The translations under genes and the position numbers were made by a program. A DNA stretch of 64,000 bases from an uncultured Microbacterium sp. (lineage in GTDB: Bacteria; Actinomycetota; Actinomycetes; Actinomycetales; Microbacteriaceae), in assembly GCA_913774845.1 (NCBI GenBank), contig CAJYJO010000017.1, positions 1 through 64,000 of the forward strand, read 5' to 3'. Below the pieces are notes generated by a model, which was given only the letters and a program-made list of their open reading frames with translations, was not told the origin of the DNA and did not search any database. Shown in pieces: positions 15,074 through 25,194 of the stretch. Position 1 is the first letter of the stretch, and every line of letters begins with the position of its first letter.

Positions 15074-15931
15074 TTAGCCGACGAAGGGGAGGGTGGTGTC
15101 GACCGAGTTGAAGCTGTCGACGACGGCCTCGATGTTGACGTCGATGTCCGTGGTGCCCTCGAAGACGTCCGAGGTGTTGAACGAGCCGTCGACCGCGTAG
15201 TTCTCGGAGAGGTCGTTGAACGAGTCGGTGACGTCGATGACCGTGGAGCTGTCGGTGTAGGAGTAGTCGAGGTTGTACTCGTTCATCGAGTCCGTGATCG
15301 TGGTGACCGTGGTCTCGTTGCCGATGTTGATGTCGCCACCGGCGATGATGTTGGTCGACTGGTCGACGTCGTAGCTCCAGTCCACGTCGCCGCCGGCCGC
15401 GATGGAACCCTCACCCGAAGCGGAGACGGCCGAGTTCGCGAAGCCCTGCGTGACGTCGCCCTCGGCGGCGATGTTCTGGTTGACCGACTGGTCGAGGATC
15501 GTGGAGTTGCTCCAGATCTCGGTGTGGCCCGAGCCGGCGGCCGCGGCCGAAGCCGAACCCGAGGCACCCCAGATACCCGTGTTGTACTCGCGCACACCGG
15601 CGTTGATGGAGTTGTCGGTGGTCGAGGCGTCGGTGAACTCGTTGTACGAGCCCTCGGTCCAGTCGAGGTCGACCGAGTTGTCGGAGTTGTCCGAGTTGTC
15701 GTTGCCCGAGTCCGTGATGACGGTCGACTCGTTGTTCGAGCCCTCGTTGAACGAGCCGTCGACGTTGGTCGTGGTCTCGTCGGTGATGACGGTGTCGTTC
15801 GTCTCGTTGAACGAGTCGGTGGCGCCCAGGTCGGTGTTGACCGAGTTGTCCTCGTTGACCTCGTTGAGCGAGTCCGCGATGACCGTGTTGAGCGAGTTGT
15901 TGATGTCGCCGGTGGTAGGCATTTCTTCCAT
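15074..15931 (-). CDS. IniB-like acidic Asn/Asp/Ser/Thr-rich protein, third copy
   Basis: A protein of about 285 residues starting MEEMPTTGDINNS; the ATG at 15922 is an equally possible start. It is built from DSFNET, DSGNDNSDNSD and similar acidic units around the cluster core ILDQSVNQNIAAEGDVTQGF, then NSAVSASGEGSIAAGGDV, preceded by NAGVREYNTG and an Ala/Ser-rich loop. It ends SFNSVDTTLPFVG. Like the second copy it lacks the IniB N-terminal domain and a signal peptide. It heads the two-gene operon; its upstream region carries two G5/C5 inverted repeats like the one before the first iniB-like gene. Function unknown. Confidence 0.78.
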   Translation of the reverse strand: MEEMPTTGDINNSLNTVIADSLNEVNEDNSVNTDLGATDSFNETNDTVITDETTTNVDGSFNEGSNNESTVITDSGNDNSDNSDNSVDLDWTEGSYNEFTDASTTDNSINAGVREYNTGIWGASGSASAAAAGSGHTEIWSNSTILDQSVNQNIAAEGDVTQGFANSAVSASGEGSIAAGGDVDWSYDVDQSTNIIAGGDINIGNETTVTTITDSMNEYNLDYSYTDSSTVIDVTDSFNDLSENYAVDGSFNTSDVFEGTTDIDVNIEAVVDSFNSVDTTLPFVG

Positions 15932-15975
15932 CCCATTTCCCGGGCCGCGGCCCGCAGGTGCTGTTCGTACTGTCG

Positions 15976-16039
15976 AGATTAGGAACGGCCCCGTTTTCCG
16001 ACATCGGGGGCACCCCCGGTATCGGGGAGGGGGTCCCCC
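15976..16039 (-). promoter_or_regulatory. Promoter of the iniB-like pair with two G5/C5 inverted repeats
   Basis: On the minus strand a -10-like TAATCT (15976-15981) is preceded after 24 nt by GGGGGTGCCCCC (16006-16017) and, 11 nt further, by GGGGGACCCCC (16029-16039), about two helical turns centre to centre. The proximal element matches the one before the first iniB-like gene. The shared layout suggests one activator. Confidence 0.55.
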
Positions 16040-16140
16040 GGGGTTTCGGGGAGGGGGGAGGGGGGTGAGGTTCGGGGATCGGCTCTCCGGGCCCCGGGGC
16101 CGCACCCGGGGCTCCCCCGATCGAGGGAGCCCCCGCCACC

Positions 16141-16146
16141 TAGGCT
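16141..16146 (+). promoter_or_regulatory. Leaderless -10 box TAGGCT
   Basis: TAGGCT ends 7 nt before the GTG of the methyltransferase gene. No ribosome site is present, so the mRNA probably starts at the GTG. Confidence 0.55.
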
Positions 16147-16153
16147 TGTCGGC

Positions 16154-17341
16154 GTGGACACCGCCGAGCTCACCGCCCTGCTGACCCCCGAGGGGCTGCG
16201 CCTGCTCGACGAGGTGGGTCCCCTCTCCTCGGTGGACGACGCCGCCCGTGCCGTGTCGCGTCTGCGCGGGGCGGGGCACTCCCCCGACCTCGTCTCGGCG
16301 GTGGTCGGTCAGGCGCGGCTGCGCGTGCGCGCCGCGACGAAGTTCGGCCCCTTCGCCGACCGGATGCTCTTCACCCGCGCCGGCCTCGAGCAGGCCACGC
16401 GTCTGCCGATCGCGGCGCGCCACGCCGGCCGGTTCCGTGCCGCGGGCATCGGCAGCGTCGCCGACCTCGGGTGCGGTATCGGCGGCGACGCCCTGGGGCT
16501 GGCGGGGCTCGGCATCCGGGTCCACGCCGTCGACGCCGACGAGGTGACCGCCGCGATCGCCGCCTTCAACCTCGCCCCGTTCGGCGAGGCCGCCACCGTC
16601 GCGCACGCGCGCGCCGAGGAGGTCGATCTCGAGGGGATGGATGCCGTCTGGCTCGACCCCGCGCGCCGCACCGCGGGACACTCCGAGACGCGTCAGGTCG
16701 CCTCCGCCGAGTGGTCCCCCTCGCTCGAGTGGGTCTTCGAGCTGCTGCGCACCACCCCGGGCGGGGTGAAGCTCGGCCCCGGCTTCGACCGCGAGCGGAT
16801 CCCCGACGACGTCGAGGCGCAGTGGATCAGCGCCGACGGCTCGACGATCGAGCTCGTCCTGTGGGCGGGCGCGCTCGCGCGGGAAGGCGTCCGGCGAGCG
16901 GCCCTCGTCGTCCGCGGCGACGACGCGTTCGAGCTGACCGCCCCCGCCGACACCGCCGACGTCGACGCGCGGGACCTCGGGGCGTTCGTGCACGAACCCG
17001 ACGGCGCCGTGATCCGCGCGCGTCTCATCGGCGAGGTCGCCCGCGCCCTCGACGCCGGCATGCTGTCCCCCGGGATCGCCTACCTCACCTCGGACGCTCC
17101 CCTGACGAGTCCCTTCGTGTCGTCGTTCCGCGTGCGCGAACAGCTGCCCGCCGACCCGAAGAAGCTCGCGCAGGCGCTGCGGGTCCGAGGCATCGGCACG
17201 CTCGAGATCAAGAAGCGCGGCGTCGACGTCGACCCCGCGGTGCTGCGCAAGAAGCTGTCGCTGCGGGGCGAGGAGTCGGCGACGCTGCTGCTGACCCGGG
17301 TCGGCTCGAAGCGTCTGGCCCTTCTCGCCGACCGCGTCTGA
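16154..17341 (+). CDS. Class I SAM-dependent methyltransferase with THUMP-like C-terminus
   Basis: A 395-residue protein. The Rossmann methyltransferase core is seen from SAM motif I (VADLGCGIGGD, residues 102-112) through VDADEVTAAIAAFN to the catalytic-type motif LDPARR. The C-terminal part (RVREQLPADPKKLAQALRVR, then IGTLEIKKRGVDVDP) is the THUMP-like domain found in actinobacterial relatives annotated as RNA or unknown methyltransferases. The GTG start is preceded by a -10 box at leaderless distance. It stands alone between the iniB-like operon (divergent) and the tsaD operon (convergent). The substrate is unknown, probably RNA by architecture. Confidence 0.85.
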   Translation: MDTAELTALLTPEGLRLLDEVGPLSSVDDAARAVSRLRGAGHSPDLVSAVVGQARLRVRAATKFGPFADRMLFTRAGLEQATRLPIAARHAGRFRAAGIGSVADLGCGIGGDALGLAGLGIRVHAVDADEVTAAIAAFNLAPFGEAATVAHARAEEVDLEGMDAVWLDPARRTAGHSETRQVASAEWSPSLEWVFELLRTTPGGVKLGPGFDRERIPDDVEAQWISADGSTIELVLWAGALAREGVRRAALVVRGDDAFELTAPADTADVDARDLGAFVHEPDGAVIRARLIGEVARALDAGMLSPGIAYLTSDAPLTSPFVSSFRVREQLPADPKKLAQALRVRGIGTLEIKKRGVDVDPAVLRKKLSLRGEESATLLLTRVGSKRLALLADRV

Positions 17342-17350
17342 CGGCGAGTC

Positions 17351-17782
17351 TCAGCCGACCGCGAGCTGTGAGAAGCCCCAGACCAACCATCCCGCGCTGA
17401 AGGCGATCGAGAGCAGCGCCAGCGCGAGCGCCCACGCGGCGACGCGACGGCTGTCGTACCGACGACGGAGTGAGACCGCGGCGAGGATCGCCCCCACGGC
17501 GCCGAGCGGCACCAGCCACCCCGTGAAGAGGGCGGCCGCGAGGGCCACGATCGACACGGTCAGGGCCCAGGGCGCGAACGACGGCGGGGTCGGCGGTACG
17601 GGCGGGACGTAGGGGATGAGGTGATCGCCGAACGCCGCCATCTCCAGCTGCGCGGTCGGCAGACGTCCGTCGTCGTCGGCGGACGACGTGTCGCCACCGT
17701 CCGCGGGGACCGCCTCCGGCAGGGGAGGCGCAGCGGCGCCGTCCTTGCGCGAACGGCGCGTGGGCGGGGGCACCTCGGTCAC
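17351..17782 (-). CDS. Small membrane protein downstream of tsaD (DUF4190-like)
   Basis: A 143-residue protein with a Pro/Lys/Arg-rich cytoplasmic N-terminus ([14 protein letters not shown]), an acidic linker and two or three hydrophobic helices ([36 protein letters not shown] and [20 protein letters not shown]). The arrangement resembles DUF4190-type proteins. The GTG start forms a GTGA overlap with the tsaD stop, which decides this start over longer in-frame extensions and makes it the last gene of the t6A operon. Function unknown; linkage to tsaD is probably transcriptional only. Confidence 0.7.
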   Translation of the reverse strand: MTEVPPPTRRSRKDGAAAPPLPEAVPADGGDTSSADDDGRLPTAQLEMAAFGDHLIPYVPPVPPTPPSFAPWALTVSIVALAAALFTGWLVPLGAVGAILAAVSLRRRYDSRRVAAWALALALLSIAFSAGWLVWGFSQLAVG

Positions 17783-18879
17783 GGGGCTGTCCCCGCTCGG
17801 CGCGCCGGGGGCGCGGCATCCGGGTCTTCGGCCACCTGGATCTCGGTCACGGGGAGGGTGGAGTCCGCCCCGAAGGCCAGGGTCGAGGGGCGACGCCCCG
17901 AGGAGATGAGCTCCGCGGCGAGCGCCGCGATCATCGCGCCGTTGTCGGTGCACAGGCGCAGCGGCGGGATGCGCACGGCCACCCCGGCGGCTGCGGCGCG
18001 TTCGAGGGCGACGTCGCGCAGGCGCTTGTTGGCGATCACTCCCCCACCCAGCAGCAGACGCGGCACGCCGAAGCGGGCACAGGCGTCGAGAGCCTTGGTG
18101 ACCAGCACGTCGACCACGGCCTCGCGGAACGACGCGGCGACGTCGGCGACCGGCACCGGTCGGCCCGCGGCCTCGTGCTGCTCGACCCAGCGCGCCACGG
18201 CCGTCTTCAGGCCCGAGAACGAGAAGTCGTAGCGGTGGGATGCCATGTCGGAGGCGCGCGAGAGACCGCGCGGGAAGCGGATCGCGGTGGGGTCGCCGTC
18301 GGCTGCGGCGCGGTCGATCTCGGGACCGCCGGGGTAGGGCAGCTTCAACAGACGCGCGACTTTGTCGAAGGCCTCTCCCGCCGCATCGTCCATGGTCTCG
18401 CCGAGCAGCTCGACGTCGCTCGTGAGGTCGCGCACGAGCAGGAGGGAGGTGTGCCCGCCGCTGACGAGCAGCGCCACGGTGGGGTACTCCAGCTCGCCCG
18501 CGTCGGCGTCGAGGATGTCGGCGGCGATGTGCCCGACGAGGTGGTTGACGGCGTACAGCGGCTTGTCCAGCGCGACGGCGAGGCCCTTCGCGGCGCCGAC
18601 GCCGACCATCAGGGCCCCGGCCAGGCCGGGACCGCTCGTCACGGCCACGGCGTCGAGGTCGGCGAGGGTGACGCCGGCCTCGGCGAGCGCCGCGTCGATC
18701 GAGGGCTGCAGCGCCTCGAGGTGGGCGCGGGCGGCGACCTCGGGCACGACGCCGCCGTAGCGGGCGTGCTCGTCCATGCTCGAGGCGATCGTGTTGCTCA
18801 GCAGCTGCCGACCGCGGACGATGCCGATGCCGGTCTCGTCGCAGCTGGTCTCGATGCCGAGCACGAGGGGCGCGTCCAT
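17779..18879 (-). CDS. tsaD: tRNA t6A37 threonylcarbamoyltransferase TsaD
   Basis: The 366-residue catalytic subunit that moves the threonylcarbamoyl group to A37 of ANN-decoding tRNAs. It opens [13 protein letters not shown] and has the metal-binding pair His113/His117 (NHLVGH), then the SGGHTSL and [11 protein letters not shown] motifs of the Kae1/TsaD family. The start at 18879 has AGGG 9 nt upstream and gives a TGATG junction with rimI; an ATG at 18888 is possible. The order tsaB-rimI-tsaD is the usual operon, which couples t6A synthesis with ribosomal protein acetylation. Confidence 0.97.
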   Translation of the reverse strand: MDAPLVLGIETSCDETGIGIVRGRQLLSNTIASSMDEHARYGGVVPEVAARAHLEALQPSIDAALAEAGVTLADLDAVAVTSGPGLAGALMVGVGAAKGLAVALDKPLYAVNHLVGHIAADILDADAGELEYPTVALLVSGGHTSLLLVRDLTSDVELLGETMDDAAGEAFDKVARLLKLPYPGGPEIDRAAADGDPTAIRFPRGLSRASDMASHRYDFSFSGLKTAVARWVEQHEAAGRPVPVADVAASFREAVVDVLVTKALDACARFGVPRLLLGGGVIANKRLRDVALERAAAAGVAVRIPPLRLCTDNGAMIAALAAELISSGRRPSTLAFGADSTLPVTEIQVAEDPDAAPPARRAGTAP

Positions 18880-19484
18880 CAGCACCATCCCTTTCCGGAG
18901 GTGGTCGTCGTCACGGATTCGGACGAGGGCACCGGGGGCGGATCTCCCGGCACCTGCGATCCGATTCCGTGCGACCGATCCGAATCTGCGAGACCGGATG
19001 CCGAGATGCCCGCTGTTTCCGCCCGCCGCGCGGCCCAGCCGCGCAGATCGAGTTGCATGACGATCGCGTCGACGTCGTCAGGTTGGTAGTAGCGCGGACG
19101 GCGGCCGACCTCGGCGAACCCCTCGGAAAGGTAGAGCGTCTGCGCGACCGGGTTGTCGGCGCGCACCTCGAGGGAGACGTCGTGCACGTCGCGACGCACG
19201 GCCTCCTCGAGCAGCGCCGTCAGCAGGGCGCGGCCACGCCCCCGCCCGCGCGCGGCCGCGGAGATCGTGATCGTCTGTACATCGGCATCCCGTGCACCGC
19301 GCACCGCCCGCAGACCCGCGTAGCCGACGAGCCGACCGGCCTCCTCGACCACGACGTACCAGCCGTGCGGTGACGCGAGCTCTTCGCGCATCATCGCCGG
19401 GCTCCACGCGTCGGTCGGGAAAGAGGCGTGCTCGAGCGCCATGATGCCGTCGAGATCGGCGAGGGTCGCGGTGCGCATGGTCAT
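18879..19484 (-). CDS. rimI: Ribosomal-protein-alanine N-acetyltransferase RimI
   Basis: A 201-residue GNAT acetyltransferase. The acetyl-CoA loop appears as [17 protein letters not shown], with [18 protein letters not shown] (the family's EV-R-N--A--LY--GF pattern) and a final RRPRYY. RimI acetylates the N-terminus of ribosomal protein S18. It carries a Ser/Thr/Pro-rich C-terminal extension of about 45 residues (up to SGKGWC) beyond the usual 150-residue fold. The start overlaps the tsaB stop in TGATG; a second ATG two codons later is also possible. Confidence 0.92.
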   Translation of the reverse strand: MTMRTATLADLDGIMALEHASFPTDAWSPAMMREELASPHGWYVVVEEAGRLVGYAGLRAVRGARDADVQTITISAAARGRGRGRALLTALLEEAVRRDVHDVSLEVRADNPVAQTLYLSEGFAEVGRRPRYYQPDDVDAIVMQLDLRGWAARRAETAGISASGLADSDRSHGIGSQVPGDPPPVPSSESVTTTTSGKGWC

Positions 19485-20116
19485 CAGCTCACCCGCTTGG
19501 GAGCGTGCGCGGCGACCACGTCGGGGCTGCGCAGGTACAGCGGCTCGGAGCCGGCGAGGGTGCGGCCGGCGTCGAGGGCGCGCGCCGCGGCGAGCGCGAT
19601 CATCGCGGCCGAGGCGGTCGTCGCGTCGTAACGGCGGGCGCCGGCGGCGTCGAGCCGGGCGTCGAGGTCGTCGCGGGGGCTGAGCTGTGCGTCCGACACC
19701 CGGACGGGCAGGCCGTCGTCGTCGATGCCCTCGTAGACGCTGTAGGCGAACTCCTTGCGCCGCGCGTCGGTGACGACGGCGAAGCGACCGGTGTCGCCGC
19801 CGGTGAGCGCGTCGGAGAGGAGGAGGCCGAGGGCGATGCCGTCGTGACTGGGCACGGGGACGGCCGGGATGCCGCGACCGAGGGCGTACACGCGGGCGGT
19901 GGCGATGCCCACCCGGAGCCCGGTGAAGGGCCCGGGACCCATGCCGATCGCCACGTGCGTGGGAGCGGGCGCGGCGGCGGTGGCCCGGCGCAGCAGATCG
20001 CCGATGACCTCGGCGTGCCCGAGGGGGTTCGCGCTCTGCTCGTCGGCGAGGATCTCGCCGTCGCGCGCGATCGCGGCGACGGCCGTGCCGAGCGAGGTGT
20101 CGATGCCGAGGATCAC
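19484..20116 (-). CDS. tsaB: t6A dimerisation protein TsaB
   Basis: A 210-residue ASKHA-fold protein, catalytically inactive partner of TsaD, that organises the TsaBDE complex. It begins MILGIDTSLGTAVAAI and contains HAEVIGDLLRRA and GMGPGPFTGLRVGIATARV, typical of TsaB. It is the first gene of the tsaB-rimI-tsaD group, with a 1-nt overlap to rimI. Upstream it is divergent from the alpha/beta hydrolase, with only 77 nt for both promoters. Confidence 0.95.
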   Translation of the reverse strand: MILGIDTSLGTAVAAIARDGEILADEQSANPLGHAEVIGDLLRRATAAAPAPTHVAIGMGPGPFTGLRVGIATARVYALGRGIPAVPVPSHDGIALGLLLSDALTGGDTGRFAVVTDARRKEFAYSVYEGIDDDGLPVRVSDAQLSPRDDLDARLDAAGARRYDATTASAAMIALAAARALDAGRTLAGSEPLYLRSPDVVAAHAPKRVS

Positions 20117-20193
20117 CGTTCCAGCGTATCCGCCGCCCCCGACGCCGAGCGTTCCGAGGCATCCGCTGCCCCGCCCGGCTCCGAAGAAGGGTC

Positions 20194-21132
20194 ATGGACG
20201 TCCTCGACCTGGGCCTGCGCCGCGTCGTCGTCCCCACGGCGGTGGGGCCGATCGTCGTGCGTGCGGGGCGGTCGTCGGGCAGTCCCGTGGCCACGGTGCT
20301 CCTGCACGGGGCGGCCGGGTCGTGGCGCACGTGGATGCCGATGATCGCGGCATCCGACGACCTCCGCCTCCCCCTCTCCGACGTGATCGCCCTCGACCTG
20401 CCCGGGTGGGGCGAGACGCCGGGCCCGGTGCCCGACCCGGCCGACCTGGCCGTCGCGGTGGCCGCCGTGGCCCGGGCGCTCGGGTATCCCCGGTGGCGGA
20501 TCATCGGCCATTCCCTCGGCGGGGTCGTCGCCCTCGACGTCGCGGCACGGTTCCCCCGCGAGACCGTCGCGGTGGGGGTGATCTCCCCCAGCGGGGCGGG
20601 AGCGCGCACCGTGACCCGACGACCGCTGGCCGGCGCGATCCGCCTGCCCTGGCTCGCCGGGATGGTCGTGGCGATGCGCGTCCTGCGCCTCCTCGGTCCG
20701 CTCGCCGGTCCCCTCTTGCGACTGCTGCGACGCACCGGGGCGCTGCGCGCACTCGCGCGGCCGTTGTTCCGGCATCCGGGATCGGTCGACCGGGCCGTGA
20801 CCGACGCTCTCGCGACCGAGATCCGCCCGACGGCGTTCCTCGCGGCCGTGCGCCTGTCACGCCATCACGACGACGGCGTCTGGCGACGGATCCTCTGCCC
20901 GGTCCGCTCGGTGCGAGGAGAGCACGACGTGTTCGTCGCCGCGAGCGACGCCCGCGCGTGGGCGCGTCTCATGCGCGACTACGACGACCGCGAGCTCGCC
21001 GACAGCGGCCACTTCGCGCACGTCGAGCAGCCCGCGGCGACCCTCCGGGCGCTGCGCGAGGTGTGGGCCGCGCACCGCGTCCCGGGCGACGGTCGACGTC
21101 GCCGTCACGGTTCGCGCACGACGACGATCTGA
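20194..21132 (+). CDS. Alpha/beta hydrolase lying between tsaE and tsaB
   Basis: A 312-residue alpha/beta hydrolase. The oxyanion strand LLHGAAGSWRTW, nucleophile elbow GHSLGG with Ser107, an acid in RGEHDVF and the histidine in SGHFAHVEQP form a complete triad. A cap region with Leu/Arg-rich helices may touch the membrane. The start ATG has AGAAGG upstream. It is on the plus strand between tsaE and tsaB, splitting a gene group that usually runs together, and converges on tsaE with 12 nt between stops. The substrate is unknown. Confidence 0.85.
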   Translation: MDVLDLGLRRVVVPTAVGPIVVRAGRSSGSPVATVLLHGAAGSWRTWMPMIAASDDLRLPLSDVIALDLPGWGETPGPVPDPADLAVAVAAVARALGYPRWRIIGHSLGGVVALDVAARFPRETVAVGVISPSGAGARTVTRRPLAGAIRLPWLAGMVVAMRVLRLLGPLAGPLLRLLRRTGALRALARPLFRHPGSVDRAVTDALATEIRPTAFLAAVRLSRHHDDGVWRRILCPVRSVRGEHDVFVAASDARAWARLMRDYDDRELADSGHFAHVEQPAATLRALREVWAAHRVPGDGRRRRHGSRTTTI

Positions 21133-21144
21133 GCGCGACCCGCC

Positions 21145-21648
21145 TCAGGGGCGACGCGAGATCGTGACGGTGCGCGGAGCGTCGGCGTCGAGTTCGACGG
21201 TGTGCACGGCGATCTCGCCGCACGCGTTGTCGACCCCGCGCCCTCCGACCTGGCGTTCGATCTCGACCTCCCACCACGAGTCCGCGAGGTGCTCCGCGAC
21301 ACCGCGGCCCCACTCCACGATCACGACGGAACCGGTGACGTCGATGTCGAGGTCGTCGAGCTCGACCGCGGCACCCAGACGGTAGGCGTCGACGTGCACG
21401 AGCGGCGTTCCGCCCGACAGCGAGGGGTGGGTGCGAGCGATCACGAACGTGGGGCTCTGCACCGGACCCCGGATGCCGAGACCCTCGCCGATGCCCCGGG
21501 TCAGGGTCGTCTTGCCGGCGCCGAGCGGACCGGTGAGCACGACCACGTCGCCCGGTTCCAGAGCACGGCCGAGCGCGCGCCCCAGCTCCTCCATGTCGGC
21601 CGGGCCCGCGATCTCGCGCTCGCCCAGCAACTCCTCGGAAACGCTCAC
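21145..21648 (-). CDS. tsaE: tRNA t6A biosynthesis ATPase TsaE
   Basis: A 167-residue P-loop ATPase needed for turnover of the TsaBDE complex. Walker A GPLGAGKT at residues 40-47, switch-like SPTFVI and the conserved HVDAYRL with a later IVEWG motif identify TsaE. The GTG start forms a GTGA overlap with the alr stop. The C-terminus is slightly extended (ACGEIAVHTVELDADAPRTV). Confidence 0.95.
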   Translation of the reverse strand: MSVSEELLGEREIAGPADMEELGRALGRALEPGDVVVLTGPLGAGKTTLTRGIGEGLGIRGPVQSPTFVIARTHPSLSGGTPLVHVDAYRLGAAVELDDLDIDVTGSVVIVEWGRGVAEHLADSWWEVEIERQVGGRGVDNACGEIAVHTVELDADAPRTVTISRRP

Positions 21649-22766
21649 GCTCCCACCTCCCGTCGCGGCACGCGCGCACCGACGCGCGTGACGATCTCGT
21701 AGTCGATGGTGTCGGCGGCATCCGCCCAGTCCCGCGCCGCGGGGACACCGAGGGTCGGGTCGCCGAAAAGGACGACCTCGTCGCCGACCGCGACGGGGTG
21801 GTCGCCGACGTCGACGACGAACTGGTCCATCGCGATGCGGCCCGCCACGGTGAAACGGCGGCCGCCGATCGTCACCGGCCCGCGGTCCGACGCCTGTCGG
21901 GGGACGCCGTCGGCATATCCCAGCGGCACGAGCGCCAGAGTCGTGTCGGTCTCGGTTCGGTACGCGTATCCGTACGACACCCCGGTTCCCGCGGGCACAC
22001 GGCGGACCGCGGCGACCGCCCCGCGCAGGGTCATCGCGGGACGAAGCCCCAGGTCGGCGGACGACCGGTCGTGGAACGGCGAGATGCCGTAGATGCCGAT
22101 GCCGATGCGCACCGCGTTCAGGCGAGCCTCGGGCAGGGCGATCGCGGCGTGCGTGGCCGCGATATGGCGCAGCGGCGGGTTCAGCCCCGCGGCGGCGGCG
22201 AGCACGACGCCCTCCTCGAACTTCGCCAGCGCCGCACGGTCGTCGGCCTCGCTCGTGTTCGAGAGGTGCGAGAAGAGCCCGACGACCCGGAGCCGCCCGA
22301 TGCGTTCGAGGCGCGCGGCCTCGGAGAACACCACGCGCCAGTCCGCGGGCGCGATGCCGTTGCGTGAGAGCCCCGTCTCGATCTTCAGGTGGACGGCGGC
22401 GGGCCGGTCGCCCTGCGCCGCCTGACCGGCGCGCAGCAACTGGTCGATGTCGGAGATCCCGAGCTCGATGTCCTCGTGCACCGCCTCGACGAACGACGCC
22501 TCCGGGGCGTGCAGCCACGCGAACAGCGGCGCGCGGACACCCCGGCGCCGCAGGGCGAGCGCTTCGTCGATGTCGGAGACGCCGATACGGGTCGCCCCGC
22601 CGCGCAGCGCCGCGAGGGCCGCGCGATGCGCGCCGTGCCCGTACCCCTCGGCCTTGACGACCGCGATGACCTCGACACCGGTGAGCCGGCGCAGGTGACG
22701 GACGTTCTCCGCGATCGCGTCGACGTCGATGAGCGCTTCTCGCAGCACTCCCGGTGCCATTCTCAT
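21645..22766 (-). CDS. alr: Alanine racemase
   Basis: A 373-residue fold-type III PLP enzyme that makes D-alanine for peptidoglycan. The PLP lysine is Lys38 in AVVKAEGYGHGA; the second-domain tyrosine region reads GYAYRTETDTTLALVPLGYA, followed by DGVPRQAS, and the PLP-binding part HLSNTSEAD is present. The ATG overlaps the acpS stop (ATGA), and its own stop overlaps tsaE (GTGA), so acpS-alr-tsaE is a tightly coupled operon. Confidence 0.97.
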   Translation of the reverse strand: MRMAPGVLREALIDVDAIAENVRHLRRLTGVEVIAVVKAEGYGHGAHRAALAALRGGATRIGVSDIDEALALRRRGVRAPLFAWLHAPEASFVEAVHEDIELGISDIDQLLRAGQAAQGDRPAAVHLKIETGLSRNGIAPADWRVVFSEAARLERIGRLRVVGLFSHLSNTSEADDRAALAKFEEGVVLAAAAGLNPPLRHIAATHAAIALPEARLNAVRIGIGIYGISPFHDRSSADLGLRPAMTLRGAVAAVRRVPAGTGVSYGYAYRTETDTTLALVPLGYADGVPRQASDRGPVTIGGRRFTVAGRIAMDQFVVDVGDHPVAVGDEVVLFGDPTLGVPAARDWADAADTIDYEIVTRVGARVPRREVGA

Positions 22767-23143
22767 GCGGTGTCCTCTCGGGTCGGCGGCGCGCCGGTTT
22801 CGGCGATCACGTACGCGGTGGCGAGCCCCGCGTCGTGCGACATCGACAGGTGCACGGCGGTGATCCCGCGCGCGGCCACGGTCGCGGCCGTCTCGCCGCT
22901 CAGGGCGAAGGCCGGGCGCCCGGACGGCTCCGACGTGACCTCGATGTCGGTCCAGTGCACGCCCTCCGATCCCCCGAGCGCTTTGATGAGCGCCTCCTTC
23001 GCGGCGTAGCGCGCCGCGAGCGAGCGGGGCTTGAGCACGCGCTCGGCGGGAGCGAAGAGCCGTGCCAGCAGGCGCGGGGTCCGGGCGAGATGCGCCTCGA
23101 ACCGCGGCACGTCGACGAGGTCGACGCCGATACCGACGATCAT
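22763..23143 (-). CDS. acpS: Holo-[acyl-carrier-protein] synthase
   Basis: A 126-residue phosphopantetheinyl transferase of normal AcpS length. It transfers 4'-phosphopantetheine from CoA to acyl carrier proteins. MIVGIGVDLVDVPRFE holds the Mg-binding Asp8 and RYAAKEALIKALG the catalytic Glu/Lys; HLSMSHD lies near the end. The ATG has a near-perfect AGGAGGGGAGAG upstream, which decides this start over a longer frame. It leads the acpS-alr-tsaE operon. Confidence 0.96.
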   Translation of the reverse strand: MIVGIGVDLVDVPRFEAHLARTPRLLARLFAPAERVLKPRSLAARYAAKEALIKALGGSEGVHWTDIEVTSEPSGRPAFALSGETAATVAARGITAVHLSMSHDAGLATAYVIAETGAPPTREDTA

Positions 23144-23288
23144 GCGCTCTCCCCTCCTGGCCTCCCGTCCATTCTGCCGGTGTCCGCCGGTTCCGGGCGC
23201 CGACGCCGCGTCCCCGCCGGACCGGGTCGCCCCGGCCGCTCGCACGACCCCAGGACTCAAGAGAACGACGAGCGTCGGCGGACGCAGA

Positions 23289-23319
23289 AGGGGCCGGATG
23301 CCACCGGCATCCGGCCCCT
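23289..23319 (-). terminator. glmS terminator
   Basis: A 14-bp perfect stem (AGGGGCCGGATGCC) with a 3-nt loop just after the glmS stop codon, separating glmS from the acpS operon. Confidence 0.8.
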
Positions 23320-23332
23320 CCCGAGATCGCGG

Positions 23333-25183
<1,851 letters not shown>

Positions 25184-25194
25184 GGAGGCCAATC

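Noticed and set aside
15982-16150. G- and C-run-rich stretch considered as a terminator
   Set aside because: It lies between two divergent genes, so no transcript would end there; the runs are better explained as operator repeats and general GC richness.
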